DNA of 64,000 nucleotides from assembly GCF_015680235.1 (NCBI RefSeq), contig NZ_JADLJL010000004.1:124001-188000 (forward strand), written 5' to 3'. Both the position numbers and the translations under genes were made by a program. The number at the start of each line of letters is the position of its first letter. Positions within the stretch are counted from its first letter, which is position 1. The notes below the pieces were generated by a model, which was given only the letters and a program-made list of their open reading frames with translations, was not told where the DNA came from and did not search any database. Source of the stretch: Pseudomonas guariconensis. Its GTDB lineage: Bacteria; Pseudomonadota; Gammaproteobacteria; Pseudomonadales; Pseudomonadaceae. Below, piece by piece: positions 6,802-15,019 of the stretch.

Positions 6802-7778
6802 ACCCGCCCCCCAATGTAGGCCGTGACCACGTCGATCCGACCGTGCCCCAGCTCATAGCTGATTTGCCTTCTGGCCTCACGATCTAGGTGCCTATCTACC
6901 TGGCAACATTGGCCGCTACTGATTGGTGCGGGGTGTCGGGTGATCTGCTCGTAGCGCTCACATGCGTACGCCGCTCGTAGCTCATGGAAGCCCTTGAGGT
7001 TGTGTGCATGCATGATGTCCCGCGCCGGGCGGATGCTTTCTTGCAGAAGATTCAGGTAGCTTTCGTGTGGCGCAATCAGGTTGCGGCTACCTGCAGGCGA
7101 CACTTGCCGTGCAAACTCAAGAGCACCTCGAACATGGTTGTCCACTGATATCCAGCGGGGAGCCGTTGCTCCGGCACGGCCGCCTTTGGTGCCATCCTGA
7201 ATGTTAATCCTGCCTAGCTCTTTAGCCTCACGGCTCAACCGTGGCAGGTCAGCTAGGATGGCCTCACGCAAACGCACGCCGGTGGCTCTTGCCAACAGGA
7301 CGATCGCGGCGGCCCGTCTCTGGCCACGACCGCAAAGCGCATCGAAGATCTGCTTAACCTGTTCGCGGTCTTGGCCTTGCGGAGCCGATTGGCGAACTCC
7401 GCTGCGCTGGATACCCAACGCCTTGCTCGGACTTGGCAGTTTCACATGCTGATCACCGCGAAGCGCTGCCATGGTCCTGTTAACGCTGGATAGTCGGTTT
7501 TGCGCGGTGCTGACGGCGAGATCACCGCGCTTAACAATGTCGCGCAGATACGCCGCGTATTCGGCCAATACCTTTCGATCAATCTGCCGCGCATCATTGA
7601 TGCCGGGCCCCTGTTCGGAGCGGCACCACTTTACGAATGCCAACCACCGGTCACAGTGCGCTTTGACCGTTCCGTAATGGCCACCACCGAACATGTCTTT
7701 CAGTGCCTGCGGCCCTGCATAGCTCAATTGCCTGCCGTAGCCAAAATTGCGGCCGTCGTGCCTACCCACCAATGCCAT
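6798..7778 (-). CDS. Tyrosine recombinase-like, integrase domain-containing protein
   Basis: I set the start at ATG 7778 (326 aa), because GAGGTGAC lies 8 nt upstream; the ORF remains open 24 codons further. An N-terminal SAM-like DNA-binding part (about 1-130) precedes a catalytic domain with GVRLREAI (first Arg), HELRAAYACERY (HxxR) and LGHGRIDVVTAYIGG (His and nucleophile Tyr). This matches Integrase_1-type proteins found in Pseudomonas genomic islands, distinct from the P4-type integrase at 8707-10026. An RAG-style or maintenance role inside islands is not established. It makes the island carry two recombinases. Confidence 0.75.
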   Translation of the reverse strand: MALVGRHDGRNFGYGRQLSYAGPQALKDMFGGGHYGTVKAHCDRWLAFVKWCRSEQGPGINDARQIDRKVLAEYAAYLRDIVKRGDLAVSTAQNRLSSVNRTMAALRGDQHVKLPSPSKALGIQRSGVRQSAPQGQDREQVKQIFDALCGRGQRRAAAIVLLARATGVRLREAILADLPRLSREAKELGRINIQDGTKGGRAGATAPRWISVDNHVRGALEFARQVSPAGSRNLIAPHESYLNLLQESIRPARDIMHAHNLKGFHELRAAYACERYEQITRHPAPISSGQCCQVDRHLDREARRQISYELGHGRIDVVTAYIGGRV

Positions 7779-8706
7779 GTCTGTCACCTCATCGTTCGCT
7801 TTCCGATCCTCGCCCCACGTCATCCCGCCAAGAATGCTGAGTGTTATCAAGGATCAAGGCCCCTGCGACCTGTGGGGATGTCCTCTAGCGCGGGACTGGC
7901 GGCTCCTTACGTCCGGGAGCAAGGGCATCTCATGATCTGGCCTCCTGAGCACCGTTACCGGTGGGCGGGTGGAGGCTGCATTGGCTGACGAGACCAGTGC
8001 CGCGAGATCCTGAGCCATGTGCAAGCAGCAATGCGATGACCGGGGCGTGCCTGACTGTCAGTCAGGTGCAGTCCATTCCTTGGTCTGCGGCACCATCATC
8101 TACAGGGCTGTTGCTGGTGACATCGGCGTTTGTCACGCCGATTGTCACGAGGGGGATTGCCGCAAAGCCATGTGTGATCAGGGCTGCAGCAGTGTTAGAA
8201 GTGCCCGTCTCTTTCCAGAAGAAAGAGACGGGCACAGGCTGGCGCAGTATTCGGCCAAGTGGATAGGTTGCTGCAGGGCAGCGAGGTACGGTGTATCTGG
8301 CGCACGAGCGCCATGTGTGTAAGAGCATCCATCACATGGGTAGTGACCGGGCGAGCTGCCGGATGCTAATCGCCCTTGGGAGAACCACCGCATAAAGCGG
8401 CGTGACCTTGAAGGTTCGGGCCACCTGGGTGCTGTCATCGACAGCGCTTGCGACTCCCGGTCTACGCCTGTGGACAATATGCGTCAAGCTGCGCGATATC
8501 AGAGATTTAGCGCCTGTGGATAAAACTATCCCCCGGTGGACATCAGTGGTTTTCCACAGACGTGAGCTGTGCCAGCGGTTTTTTTCTTAGGTATGGTCCT
8601 TTCAAACGGGGCGGCTTTGCAGCCCCGTTTGAAAGGACCCGCGCGGAGGAGCCTCATGCGGTGCTGTGGGTAACTTCACAGCGAGTTGAGGTGGTGGTGC
8701 GGCGGG
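7779..8706. other. Gene-free 0.93-kb island segment with hairpins and DnaA-box-like sites
   Basis: I see no credible ORF here. There is a 14-bp perfect hairpin at 8201-8235 (GTGCCCGTCTCTTT arms) and an 18-bp perfect hairpin at 8595-8639. A perfect DnaA box TGTGGATAA lies at 8515-8523, a one-mismatch box TGTGGACAA at 8469-8477, and TTTCCACAG at 8551-8559. The 8595-8639 hairpin may terminate the integrase transcript, which ends at 8707. The clustered boxes could be a replication or regulation site (inference). Confidence 0.5.
8595..8639 (-). terminator. Strong 18-bp hairpin downstream of the integrase
   Basis: GGTCCTTTCAAACGGGGC (8595-8612) pairs perfectly with 8622-8639 around a 9-nt loop. 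It lies 68 nt past the integrase stop on the transcribed strand. There is no clean T run, so a transcript-stabilising or recombination-related role is also possible. Confidence 0.5.
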
Positions 8707-10026
8707 TTACTCGGTCCTCTTGGCACTGCGAAGCCGCGTGACGTTCTCGCCCATTTGCTTGGCAAACTCATGCGGCGTCACATGGTCCTTGCGGTTCGCC
8801 TCCAAAAACCGGCTCCACCAGGTCATGATCATCCGGCGTTCTTCGAGGAACTCGGCCTTGTGGGTATAGGCGGCGCGCACGTTGTTGCGTTCCTTGTGGC
8901 TCATCTGCCGTTCGATAGCCGTCTCCGACCATAGGCCAGACTCGACCAGCGCACTGCACGCCATGGCGCGGAACCCGTGTCCGCAGATATCCACCTTGGT
9001 GTCGTAACCCATCGTCCTGAGCGCCGCGTTCACCGTGTTCTCGGACATCGGTTTCCACGGTTTGGCATCCCCCGCGAACACCAGGTCGAACTTGCCGGTG
9101 ATCGCGTGGATCTGTTCAAGCAAGGCCACGGCTTGCGGCGATAAGGGTACAACGTGGATGTCCCCGGCCATCTTCGTACCCCTTGTGGAAAACGGCACGC
9201 CGTCCAGCGCCGGGCGGGTGTCGGGGATTTCCCAGATTCCGCGCTTGAGGTCGAACTCGCTCCAACGGGCGAAGCGCAGTTCGCTGGAGCGTACGAATAC
9301 ATGCAACGACAGCATTACCGTGAGGCGCGTGAGCGGGCGACCTCTGTAGTCCTCGATGTATGCCAATAGCTCTGGAAGCCGCGATAGGGGTAGTGCGGGC
9401 CGGTGAGTTACCCGTGGTGTCTTGATCGAGCCATCGAGGTCGTGAGCCGGGTTCGCCGTGATCAGCCGCAGCCGTTTGGCTTCGCGCATGATGCTTTGCA
9501 GGTAGTTCTTGATCCTGAGCGCTACGTCGATGGTGCCGCGCTTCGTCACGGCTTCCAGTGGCTGCATGAGGTCGTGGGTGTCCAGCTCAACAATTGCTCT
9601 GGCACCGATCAAAGGGAACACGTGGGTCTTCAATCGGCTGAGCACAGTCTTGGCGTGGCCGGGCGCCCACTTCGGCACCATGCTCGCGTGCCAGTCGAGC
9701 GCAACGCTTTCGAAGGTGCGGCCGTTGATCACGGCCTGAGTCTTGGTTTGTTGCTTGTACTGGATGGGATCTATGCCGTTGGCAAGCTGCTGCTTGATCT
9801 CGAAGCGCTTGCGGCGTGCGTCGCCCAGCCCGACCACCGGATAGCTGCCGAGAGCGGTCAGGCCTTCGCGGCCATCGGGTTTCACGTACCTGAGTCGCCA
9901 GCCTTTGCGGCCGTTGGGTTGCACAAGCAGGTAAAGACCGTCGCCGTCGAAGAGCTTGTATTCGCGCTCTCTGGGCTTTGCCGTGCGACAGGCGGTATCG
10001 GTAAGCGGGGCAGTGGTGCGGGCCAT
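8707..10026 (-). CDS. P4-type tyrosine integrase of the tRNA-Thr island
   Basis: This 439-residue protein has full length for the family. An N-terminal DUF4102-type arm-binding domain (DGDGLYLLVQPNGRKGWRL, about 28-48) precedes a core-binding domain. The catalytic domain has Arg in FVRSSELRFARW, HGFRAMA (HxxR) and MSHKERNNVRAAYTH with the nucleophile Tyr. All four key residues are present, so it should be active. It lies 164 nt from tRNA-Thr and reads away from it. It catalyses insertion and excision between the attL and attR repeats. A long inverted repeat overlaps its start codon (see 10025-10078). Confidence 0.93.
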   Translation of the reverse strand: MARTTAPLTDTACRTAKPREREYKLFDGDGLYLLVQPNGRKGWRLRYVKPDGREGLTALGSYPVVGLGDARRKRFEIKQQLANGIDPIQYKQQTKTQAVINGRTFESVALDWHASMVPKWAPGHAKTVLSRLKTHVFPLIGARAIVELDTHDLMQPLEAVTKRGTIDVALRIKNYLQSIMREAKRLRLITANPAHDLDGSIKTPRVTHRPALPLSRLPELLAYIEDYRGRPLTRLTVMLSLHVFVRSSELRFARWSEFDLKRGIWEIPDTRPALDGVPFSTRGTKMAGDIHVVPLSPQAVALLEQIHAITGKFDLVFAGDAKPWKPMSENTVNAALRTMGYDTKVDICGHGFRAMACSALVESGLWSETAIERQMSHKERNNVRAAYTHKAEFLEERRMIMTWWSRFLEANRKDHVTPHEFAKQMGENVTRLRSAKRTE

Positions 10027-10078
10027 AAGGGTAGTCTCCGATATCGAAACGGACCTCTATCCTTAAAACTACCCTTAT
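10025..10078. promoter_or_regulatory. Inverted repeat over the integrase start, possible operator
   Basis: ATAAGGGTAGT (10025-10035) and ACTACCCTTAT (10068-10078) are perfect 11-bp inverted arms, 32 bp apart, and one arm overlaps the integrase start codon. This placement suits autoregulation by integrase or an arm-type binding site. Its role is inferred from position only. Confidence 0.5.
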
Positions 10079-10111
10079 TAGCGCTGGCTACCCTCGGAAT
10101 CCGACGGAACG

Positions 10112-10189
10112 CTAAAACGAAAAAACCCGCCAGAAGGCGGGTTTTTCGGGGGTTCCAGAGATTTTGAAAGCTTTCTGTGGAACCTTGAA

Positions 10190-10212
<23 letters not shown>
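10112..10212. repeat. Right attachment repeat (attR) overlapping tRNA-Thr 3' end
   Basis: This is the second copy of the 100-bp island border repeat. It begins downstream of tRNA-Thr, covers the tRNA terminator and runs into the tRNA acceptor and T arm. Identity to 2861-2960 breaks immediately outside: GGAACG here, GCGACT on the left. Confidence 0.9.
10119..10146 (-). terminator. Terminator of tRNA-Thr
   Basis: CCCGCC (10126-10131) and GGCGGG (10136-10141) form the stem, with the T run on the minus strand (A run at 10119-10125). It follows the tRNA 3' end by about 45 nt. Confidence 0.8.
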
Positions 10213-10265
<53 letters not shown>

Positions 10266-10352
10266 AATGGGGCGTCATTATAGCGATCGGTTGGCGGCTG
10301 TAAACCTATTCCTTCCAATAGCTTACGTTGCCCACAGGAAAGGAGAATTTTC

Positions 10353-10601
10353 CTACCAGCCGCGGTGGATGCTGTTGACGCTCGGTTCGGGGGTGGCGGG
10401 GTTGAAGAATAGCTTGTCGTTGTCGCAACCGCGCTTGCGGCACGGGGTGTCGACGCGCAGGGGCAGGCCGCGGTCGCCCCCCAGTTGCATGCCGGGGGTT
10501 TCCCAGCCCAGCGACGAGGTCTTGGGCGAATAGGTGTCGTTGGCGCAGCCGGCCAGGGCCAGGGCGAGGCTGAGCAGGGCAAGGGGCTTGGCTTGGGTCA
10601 C
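10353..10601 (-). CDS. Small lipoprotein, hypothetical
   Basis: This 82-residue protein begins with a lipoprotein signal (LALLSLALALAGC), so Cys18 would be lipidated and the mature part held in the periplasm or outer membrane. Four further Cys lie in the mature part, three of them as CRKRGCDN. No known domain. It is the last of a run of four minus-strand genes between tRNA-Thr and 11820, and it follows another Cys-rich lipoprotein by 22 nt. Confidence 0.75.
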   Translation of the reverse strand: MTQAKPLALLSLALALAGCANDTYSPKTSSLGWETPGMQLGGDRGLPLRVDTPCRKRGCDNDKLFFNPATPEPSVNSIHRGW

Positions 10602-10623
10602 GTGGGCAAAGTCCGTAGGTGGG

Positions 10624-11004
10624 TCAGTCTGTGTTCAGGATGCGCTGGATGGTGCCGCCGCAGGCCAGGTAACAGCTGTCGTAGTCGCGGTCGCAACTGT
10701 AGCTCGCGCCGCTCGAGTACGGGTAGCTTGGGTAGTGGCATTTGTGACGTGCGTCCTTCTTGGTTTTGCTGTCCTGGCAATACTGGTAGCTGCGCAGCTC
10801 GGCCTGGTACAGGGCGCGTTGGCTGTTTTCCTCCAGGCGGGCCATCTGCTTGCAGTGGTTGCGTTCCGTCTGGCAGCTGTTGATGCAATTGATGCCATGG
10901 GCGCTGGGCGGTGGCGAGTACCTATAGGTATAGGAGGGGCCGCAGCCGCCGAGCAGCAGGGCCGCCAGCACCAGGGCGGCGAGGCGTTGTTCTGGGGTGT
11001 CCAC
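10624..11004 (-). CDS. Cys-rich lipoprotein, hypothetical
   Basis: This 126-residue protein has a lipobox LLLGGC at about residues 16-21. The mature part contains ten more Cys, several in spaced pairs (CINSCQTERNHC, CDRDYDSCYLAC), consistent with disulfide-linked helices in the periplasm. No enzyme motif is visible. It is probably cotranscribed with the downstream 82-aa lipoprotein. Product unknown. Confidence 0.75.
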   Translation of the reverse strand: MDTPEQRLAALVLAALLLGGCGPSYTYRYSPPPSAHGINCINSCQTERNHCKQMARLEENSQRALYQAELRSYQYCQDSKTKKDARHKCHYPSYPYSSGASYSCDRDYDSCYLACGGTIQRILNTD

Positions 11005-11022
11005 GGGTGTAACGGTCCTTGA

Positions 11023-11229
11023 TCATTCTTCGCTGAACTCCAGCAGGTCGCCGGGTTGGCAGTTCAGCGCGCGGCACAGCTTCTCCAGGGTTTCGATCTT
11101 GAAACCCTTGATCTTGCCGTTCTTCAGCAGTGACAGGTTCGCTTCCGTTATGCCGATGATTTCCGCCAGGTCCTTGGAACGGATCTTGTTCCTGGCCATG
11201 ACGACGTCGAGGCGGATGATTATCGGCAT
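11023..11229 (-). CDS. XRE-family helix-turn-helix regulator
   Basis: This 68-residue single-domain Cro/CI-like protein has the HTH core RSKDLAEIIGITEANLSLLK (residues about 18-37) and the family tail ALNCQPGDLLEFS. It ends close upstream of the Cys-rich lipoprotein and starts 9 nt after the DUF2975 membrane gene. The XRE/DUF2975 pair is common in bacteria, where the membrane protein may control the regulator. Here the two are surely one operon. Confidence 0.85.
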   Translation of the reverse strand: MPIIIRLDVVMARNKIRSKDLAEIIGITEANLSLLKNGKIKGFKIETLEKLCRALNCQPGDLLEFSEE

Positions 11230-11238
11230 AGGGGGCGG

Positions 11239-11820
11239 CTAGACATAACAGTTGTGTTCATCGCTGATGATCTTGGCGTCACGCATGACCAGCGAGAAGG
11301 CGCACAGCAGAATGCCTTTCATGATCTCGTAGACAGCCTCGGATGATACACCGATAGACACCACGAATGTGCGCTCCCCGGCCGGCAGGTCGATGGCCAG
11401 GGCCAGGCCCTGCAAGGTATCGATCACCGGCCACAGCAGCGGTGTACCGATGCAGATCAGGCCGACCCACCAGAGCATCTTGATGTTCGCCGGGCTCCAG
11501 GTGTGGCCCTTGGACAGGCGCAGGAAGAACAGGCCGGTCAGAAGCAGGGCGAATGCCGACAGCGCGGCGGGAATCATCGCCAGGGCCAGCACCAGGCCCA
11601 TGGCCAGTTGCGAGGGTTGGTAGCCGTCTTCCAGCAGCAGGGGCATGTTGATGCCGTGGGTTTGCAGGTAGGCGGTGACGGTATCGGGATAGTCGAATAC
11701 CCAGAGCAGCGGGGTGCCGAACAATTCCACCGCGGCAGTGGTCCAGGCCAGGAAAGCGGCGAATGCGCCGATGGTACGCAAGCGTGAGCGGGCATAGGCC
11801 ACGGATCTGCTGTTGTTCAT
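11239..11820 (-). CDS. DUF2975 integral membrane protein
   Basis: This 193-residue protein has four predicted transmembrane helices (near 16-36, 72-102, 112-132 and 157-178), with the loop KGHTWSPANIKMLWWVGL between helices. This matches DUF2975. The downstream XRE regulator is its usual partner. Function unknown; a membrane sensor or anti-regulator is a reasonable guess. The gene likely has its own promoter in the AT-rich stretch at 11850-11900. Confidence 0.8.
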   Translation of the reverse strand: MNNSRSVAYARSRLRTIGAFAAFLAWTTAAVELFGTPLLWVFDYPDTVTAYLQTHGINMPLLLEDGYQPSQLAMGLVLALAMIPAALSAFALLLTGLFFLRLSKGHTWSPANIKMLWWVGLICIGTPLLWPVIDTLQGLALAIDLPAGERTFVVSIGVSSEAVYEIMKGILLCAFSLVMRDAKIISDEHNCYV

Positions 11821-12199
11821 GGGATGCCTCCGTACAGTGATGAGCGGGGCAGATTATTCGCGAAAAATTATCGCAGTACAATAATTTGTTGCTGCTAATT
11901 TGATATCGCGGCGTTTTGCCGCAAGGGGCTGGCTTGCGCGCTCCTGTGATGGGCACGCTTTCGCTGAGAGAGGCTGCAAAGCCTTGGTTCACGCTGATGC
12001 TGGAACCTTTATGCACAAGCACAATGCCACGCGCCAGCGAAAGGCATGCCACCGGTGCGGACCGTCGGTCTTTGCGCAAAGGCCTGTTTTTACTGGTTTT
12101 GGTTCGTTTGGTGGAATAAGGGAAACGCCTGAAATAGCCTTTGGATCCAAGATTTCGTGATTTTCATCACAAGCTTGTTCACAGAGTTATCCACAGGTT
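11821..12199. promoter_or_regulatory. Intergenic region with a perfect DnaA box
   Basis: This is 379 bp without a gene. The AT-rich segment 11855-11900 probably holds the promoter of the XRE/DUF2975 operon. A perfect DnaA box TTATCCACA sits at 12186-12194, close to the end of the methyltransferase gene. Nothing else is recognisable. Confidence 0.45.
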
Positions 12200-13435
12200 T
12201 CAAGCGGGCTGGGAGGGCTCGTCGCGTTCGGCCAGCAGCAAGAGATTGCGGGGCGTCAGGGGATAGTCGCAGAAGGTACCGAGGCGCACCGAATAGCCGT
12301 GGTCCTGGAGCAGCAGGGCGCGGTCGAGCACCAGCCACAATTCCAGCGGTCGGCGGAACAGGTTGCGCACCAGTTCCAGGTTGCGCACTTCGGCCAGGCG
12401 TTGCCAGCCGGCAGCCTCCAGTGCTGCCCAGTTCGGCTCGCCATTGATGTGCACGCCCCTGAGTTCGGCCAGGTCGCGGCAGTAGCCTTCGAATGGCTTT
12501 TCCAGCCAGGCGGTTGGAAGCGAAGGTGTCGACAAGTATTCATCGCACTGGCGCTGCTCGCGCTGCAGCAGGTCGAAGCCCAGACGCCGGGCCATGGAGG
12601 TGTCCCGTTGGCGTCGTACGCGCAGGCTCGAGGTAACGGCTTCGTTCAAGGGCAGGCCTAGGTCGGCCACGTCCAGCCGCAGTTTCGAGGCCTGGGCGGC
12701 TGTGGATAACGGCTGGTAGTGCTCGCCATGGATGCGGTTGTAGCAGCAGGGGGCCACGGCCAGCTGGCGGCAGCCTTTCTCGCTGGCGAGCTGCAAGAGG
12801 CGCACATGCAAGTCGCCGCACGCATGCAGGGCGACCACGCTCTGGTGTGCTTGCAGCTGGTCGGCGCTGCCTTCGGCCAGCACGTCCTGTTGCACATGGG
12901 TGGCCGGCAACTGGTGATGGTCGCTCAACGCTTGGCCGGCGGCGACCAGCGTGGCGTCGTATTCCAGGCAGGTCAGGTGTTGCCCTGGCTGAAGCAGGCG
13001 GCGGCCCAGGTGGCCTTTACCGGAGCACCAGTCCAACCACTGGTGGGTTCGCTCACGGAATGTCAGACGACGGCTGAAGGCTTCGATCTGCTGCCACTTG
13101 CGGCCAGGTACGTGCACGTCCAGGCGATGCCCGGCTGGAGGCAGGCCGGCATCGGGCAGCTCGCCTATGGCGGCCAATTGCCTGGCTTGCTCGGCGAGCT
13201 GTGGGAACGGAGCGGGCGCCGGGAGCTGTTCGGGGTGGTGCTGGAAGGCCTCGGCGTCGGCCAGGGAGCGTTGGCGAAGCCAGGTGGAGAGTTCGGGGTG
13301 CTCGGCTTCCCAACCCAGGCGCAGCTGGGTGAAGGGGCGTGGGTGCCAGAGGTGCTGATGCTCGACCAGGAAGCTGTCCAGGGCGCGGAAGCGTTCGAGG
13401 AGTTGGTCGGCTTGCAGGAAGGGAGGTGTGTTCAT
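12200..13435 (-). CDS. SAM-dependent methyltransferase (Methyltransf_32-like)
   Basis: I prefer ATG 13435 (411 aa) over an upstream TTG at 13453. The centre holds a class I methyltransferase fold: WCSGKGHLGRRL (SAM-binding motif I, about residue 137), LEYDATLV (motif II) and VVALHACGDLHV followed by APCCYNRIHGEHY. The last two are typical of Methyltransf_32/METTL25-like proteins. The substrate is unknown; RNA or a small metabolite are both possible. It stands alone, with its 5' end facing a degenerate REP sequence. Confidence 0.8.
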   Translation of the reverse strand: MNTPPFLQADQLLERFRALDSFLVEHQHLWHPRPFTQLRLGWEAEHPELSTWLRQRSLADAEAFQHHPEQLPAPAPFPQLAEQARQLAAIGELPDAGLPPAGHRLDVHVPGRKWQQIEAFSRRLTFRERTHQWLDWCSGKGHLGRRLLQPGQHLTCLEYDATLVAAGQALSDHHQLPATHVQQDVLAEGSADQLQAHQSVVALHACGDLHVRLLQLASEKGCRQLAVAPCCYNRIHGEHYQPLSTAAQASKLRLDVADLGLPLNEAVTSSLRVRRQRDTSMARRLGFDLLQREQRQCDEYLSTPSLPTAWLEKPFEGYCRDLAELRGVHINGEPNWAALEAAGWQRLAEVRNLELVRNLFRRPLELWLVLDRALLLQDHGYSVRLGTFCDYPLTPRNLLLLAERDEPSQPA

Positions 13436-13490
13436 GGGAGCACCGGAGCGCAAATCGAAAAAGGGCCGCTGTGCGGCCCTTCGTCAAGGT

Positions 13491-13576
13491 TGTGGGAGCG
13501 GCGGTGCGGCGGTCCGACCTGCTCCGCGATCAAGGGCGCATGGTAGGGGCGGCCTGATCGCGGGACAAGCCCCACA
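13491..13576. repeat. Degenerate REP pair
   Basis: TGTGGGAGCGGCGG...CTCCGCGATCAAGG and the inverse GATCGCGGGACAAGCCCCACAC are diverged copies of the P. putida-type REP palindrome, between the methyltransferase and the amino-acid permease gene. Confidence 0.6.
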
Positions 13577-13582
13577 CATTTT

Positions 13583-14272
13583 TCATCGCCCTTGGCAGGC
13601 GTCCACGCGCAACCAGCGTTCCAGCACCTTGAAGCCCTGGACCAGCACGAAGGAGATGACCAGGTAGAACACCCCGGCAGCGAAGAAGATCTCCACCGGC
13701 AGGTAGGTACGGGCAATGATGGTCCGCGCCATGCCGGTCAGTTCCAGCAAGGTGACGGTACTGGCCAGGGCGCTGGCCTTGAGCATCAGGATCACTTCGT
13801 TGCTGTAGGCCGGCAGGCCGATGCGTGCGGCACGCGGCAGCATGATGTAGAACAGCGTCTTGCCCCGCGACATGCCCAGCGCCCGCGCGGCCTCGATCTC
13901 GCCTTTGGGGATGGCCTGCAGCGCGCCGCGCAGGATCTCGGCGATGTAGGCAGCCGTGTGCAGGGTCATGGTCAGCACGGTGCACCAGAACGGATCGCGC
14001 AGGTACGGCCACAGCGAACTGCTGCGCACCAGGTCGAACTGCGCCAGGCCGTAGTACACCAGGAATAGCTGCACCAGCAGCGGGGTGCCGCGGAAGAAGA
14101 AGATGTAACCGAAGGGCAGGGCGCGTACGTACCAGTGCCGCGAGGAGCGGGCGATACCCAGCGGGATGGCCAGGATCAGGCCGGCGATCACGGCAATGGC
14201 CACCAGCTCCAGCGTGAGCGTGGCGCCCTGGGCCAGGCGCGGCAGCCATTTGATGATGACTTCCCAGTTCAT
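13583..14272 (-). CDS. Polar amino-acid ABC transporter permease (HisM-like)
   Basis: ATG 14272 gives a normal 229-residue permease; the longer open frame upstream overlaps the partner gene and is not used. It has a HisM/GlnP-type inner-membrane fold with five predicted helices and the ATPase-coupling EAA loop (EIEAARALGMSRGKTLFYIMLP, about 145-166). Its start overlaps the stop of the other permease by one base (TAATG). With the partner permease, ATPase and binding protein it makes a complete importer. The substrate cannot be read from the permease; basic or other polar amino acids are usual. Confidence 0.9.
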   Translation of the reverse strand: MNWEVIIKWLPRLAQGATLTLELVAIAVIAGLILAIPLGIARSSRHWYVRALPFGYIFFFRGTPLLVQLFLVYYGLAQFDLVRSSSLWPYLRDPFWCTVLTMTLHTAAYIAEILRGALQAIPKGEIEAARALGMSRGKTLFYIMLPRAARIGLPAYSNEVILMLKASALASTVTLLELTGMARTIIARTYLPVEIFFAAGVFYLVISFVLVQGFKVLERWLRVDACQGR

Positions 14273-14964
14273 TATTCGGCCCTCACGAAGCCGCGAGCGG
14301 CGCGTTTTTCCAGGAAGTGCATGCCGGTCATGGCCACGATGGTCAGGCACAGGTAGATGCAGGCGGCGACCATGTAGAAGGTGAACGGCTCCTTGGTCAC
14401 GGTCACGCCGATCTGCGCGTGGCGCATGATCTCTTCCAGGCCGATCACCGATACCAGCGCGGTGTCCTTCATCAGGATCATGAACAGGTTGCCCAGGCCG
14501 GGCAGGGCGACGCGCCACATTTGCGGCAGGATGATCCGCGACAGGATGCGCCCCTTGGACAGGCCCAGGGCCAGGCCGGCCTCACGGTGCCCCTTGGGAA
14601 TGGCCAGGATGGCGCCGCGGAACACTTCCGTGGCGTAGGCGCCGAAGCACAGCCCGAGGGCGATCACGCCCGCGGAAAAGGCGCTGAGCTCCAGGCCAGG
14701 CAAGTTCAGGGCTTCGCCGAGGCTGTTCATCAGCCCGACGGTGCCGAAATAGATGAGCAGGACCCAGAGCAGCTCGGGTACGCCGCGAACCAAGGTCGAA
14801 TAGGTGCTGCCAAGCCATTGCAGCGGCTTGACCGGGGACGTCTTGGCCAGGGCGCCGAGCAGGCCCAGGACCAGCCCCAGCAGCAGGGCGCAAAGCGCCA
14901 GTTTTACGGTCATCAGGGTGCCAGCCGCCAGGGCCGGACCGAATCCGTGCAGGTCGATATTCAT
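14272..14964 (-). CDS. Polar amino-acid ABC transporter permease (HisQ-like)
   Basis: This 230-residue inner-membrane permease is paired with the one downstream. The coupling loop HREAGLALGLSKGRILSRIILP is at about 132-153. The gene lies 55 nt after the binding-protein gene and overlaps the next permease by one base. It forms a heterodimer with the HisM-like subunit in an amino-acid importer. Confidence 0.9.
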   Translation of the reverse strand: MNIDLHGFGPALAAGTLMTVKLALCALLLGLVLGLLGALAKTSPVKPLQWLGSTYSTLVRGVPELLWVLLIYFGTVGLMNSLGEALNLPGLELSAFSAGVIALGLCFGAYATEVFRGAILAIPKGHREAGLALGLSKGRILSRIILPQMWRVALPGLGNLFMILMKDTALVSVIGLEEIMRHAQIGVTVTKEPFTFYMVAACIYLCLTIVAMTGMHFLEKRAARGFVRAE

Positions 14965-15019
14965 GGGTAGGTGCGTTCAAAGGACCGGCGCCGCGCAGAG
15001 CGGCACCGGTCGGGGCGTA

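Noticed and set aside
6614..6826. Small plus-strand frame opposite the second recombinase pair
   Set aside because: Shadow of the 91-aa gene, which has translational coupling to the recombinase.
8017..8322. Cys-rich 101-codon plus-strand frame in the island
   Set aside because: It runs through the perfect hairpin at 8201-8235, has no RBS, and its composition follows local repeats.
14273..14518. N-terminal extension of the HisM-like permease
   Set aside because: The extra 82 residues are an out-of-frame reading of the partner permease; the true start forms a TAATG overlap.
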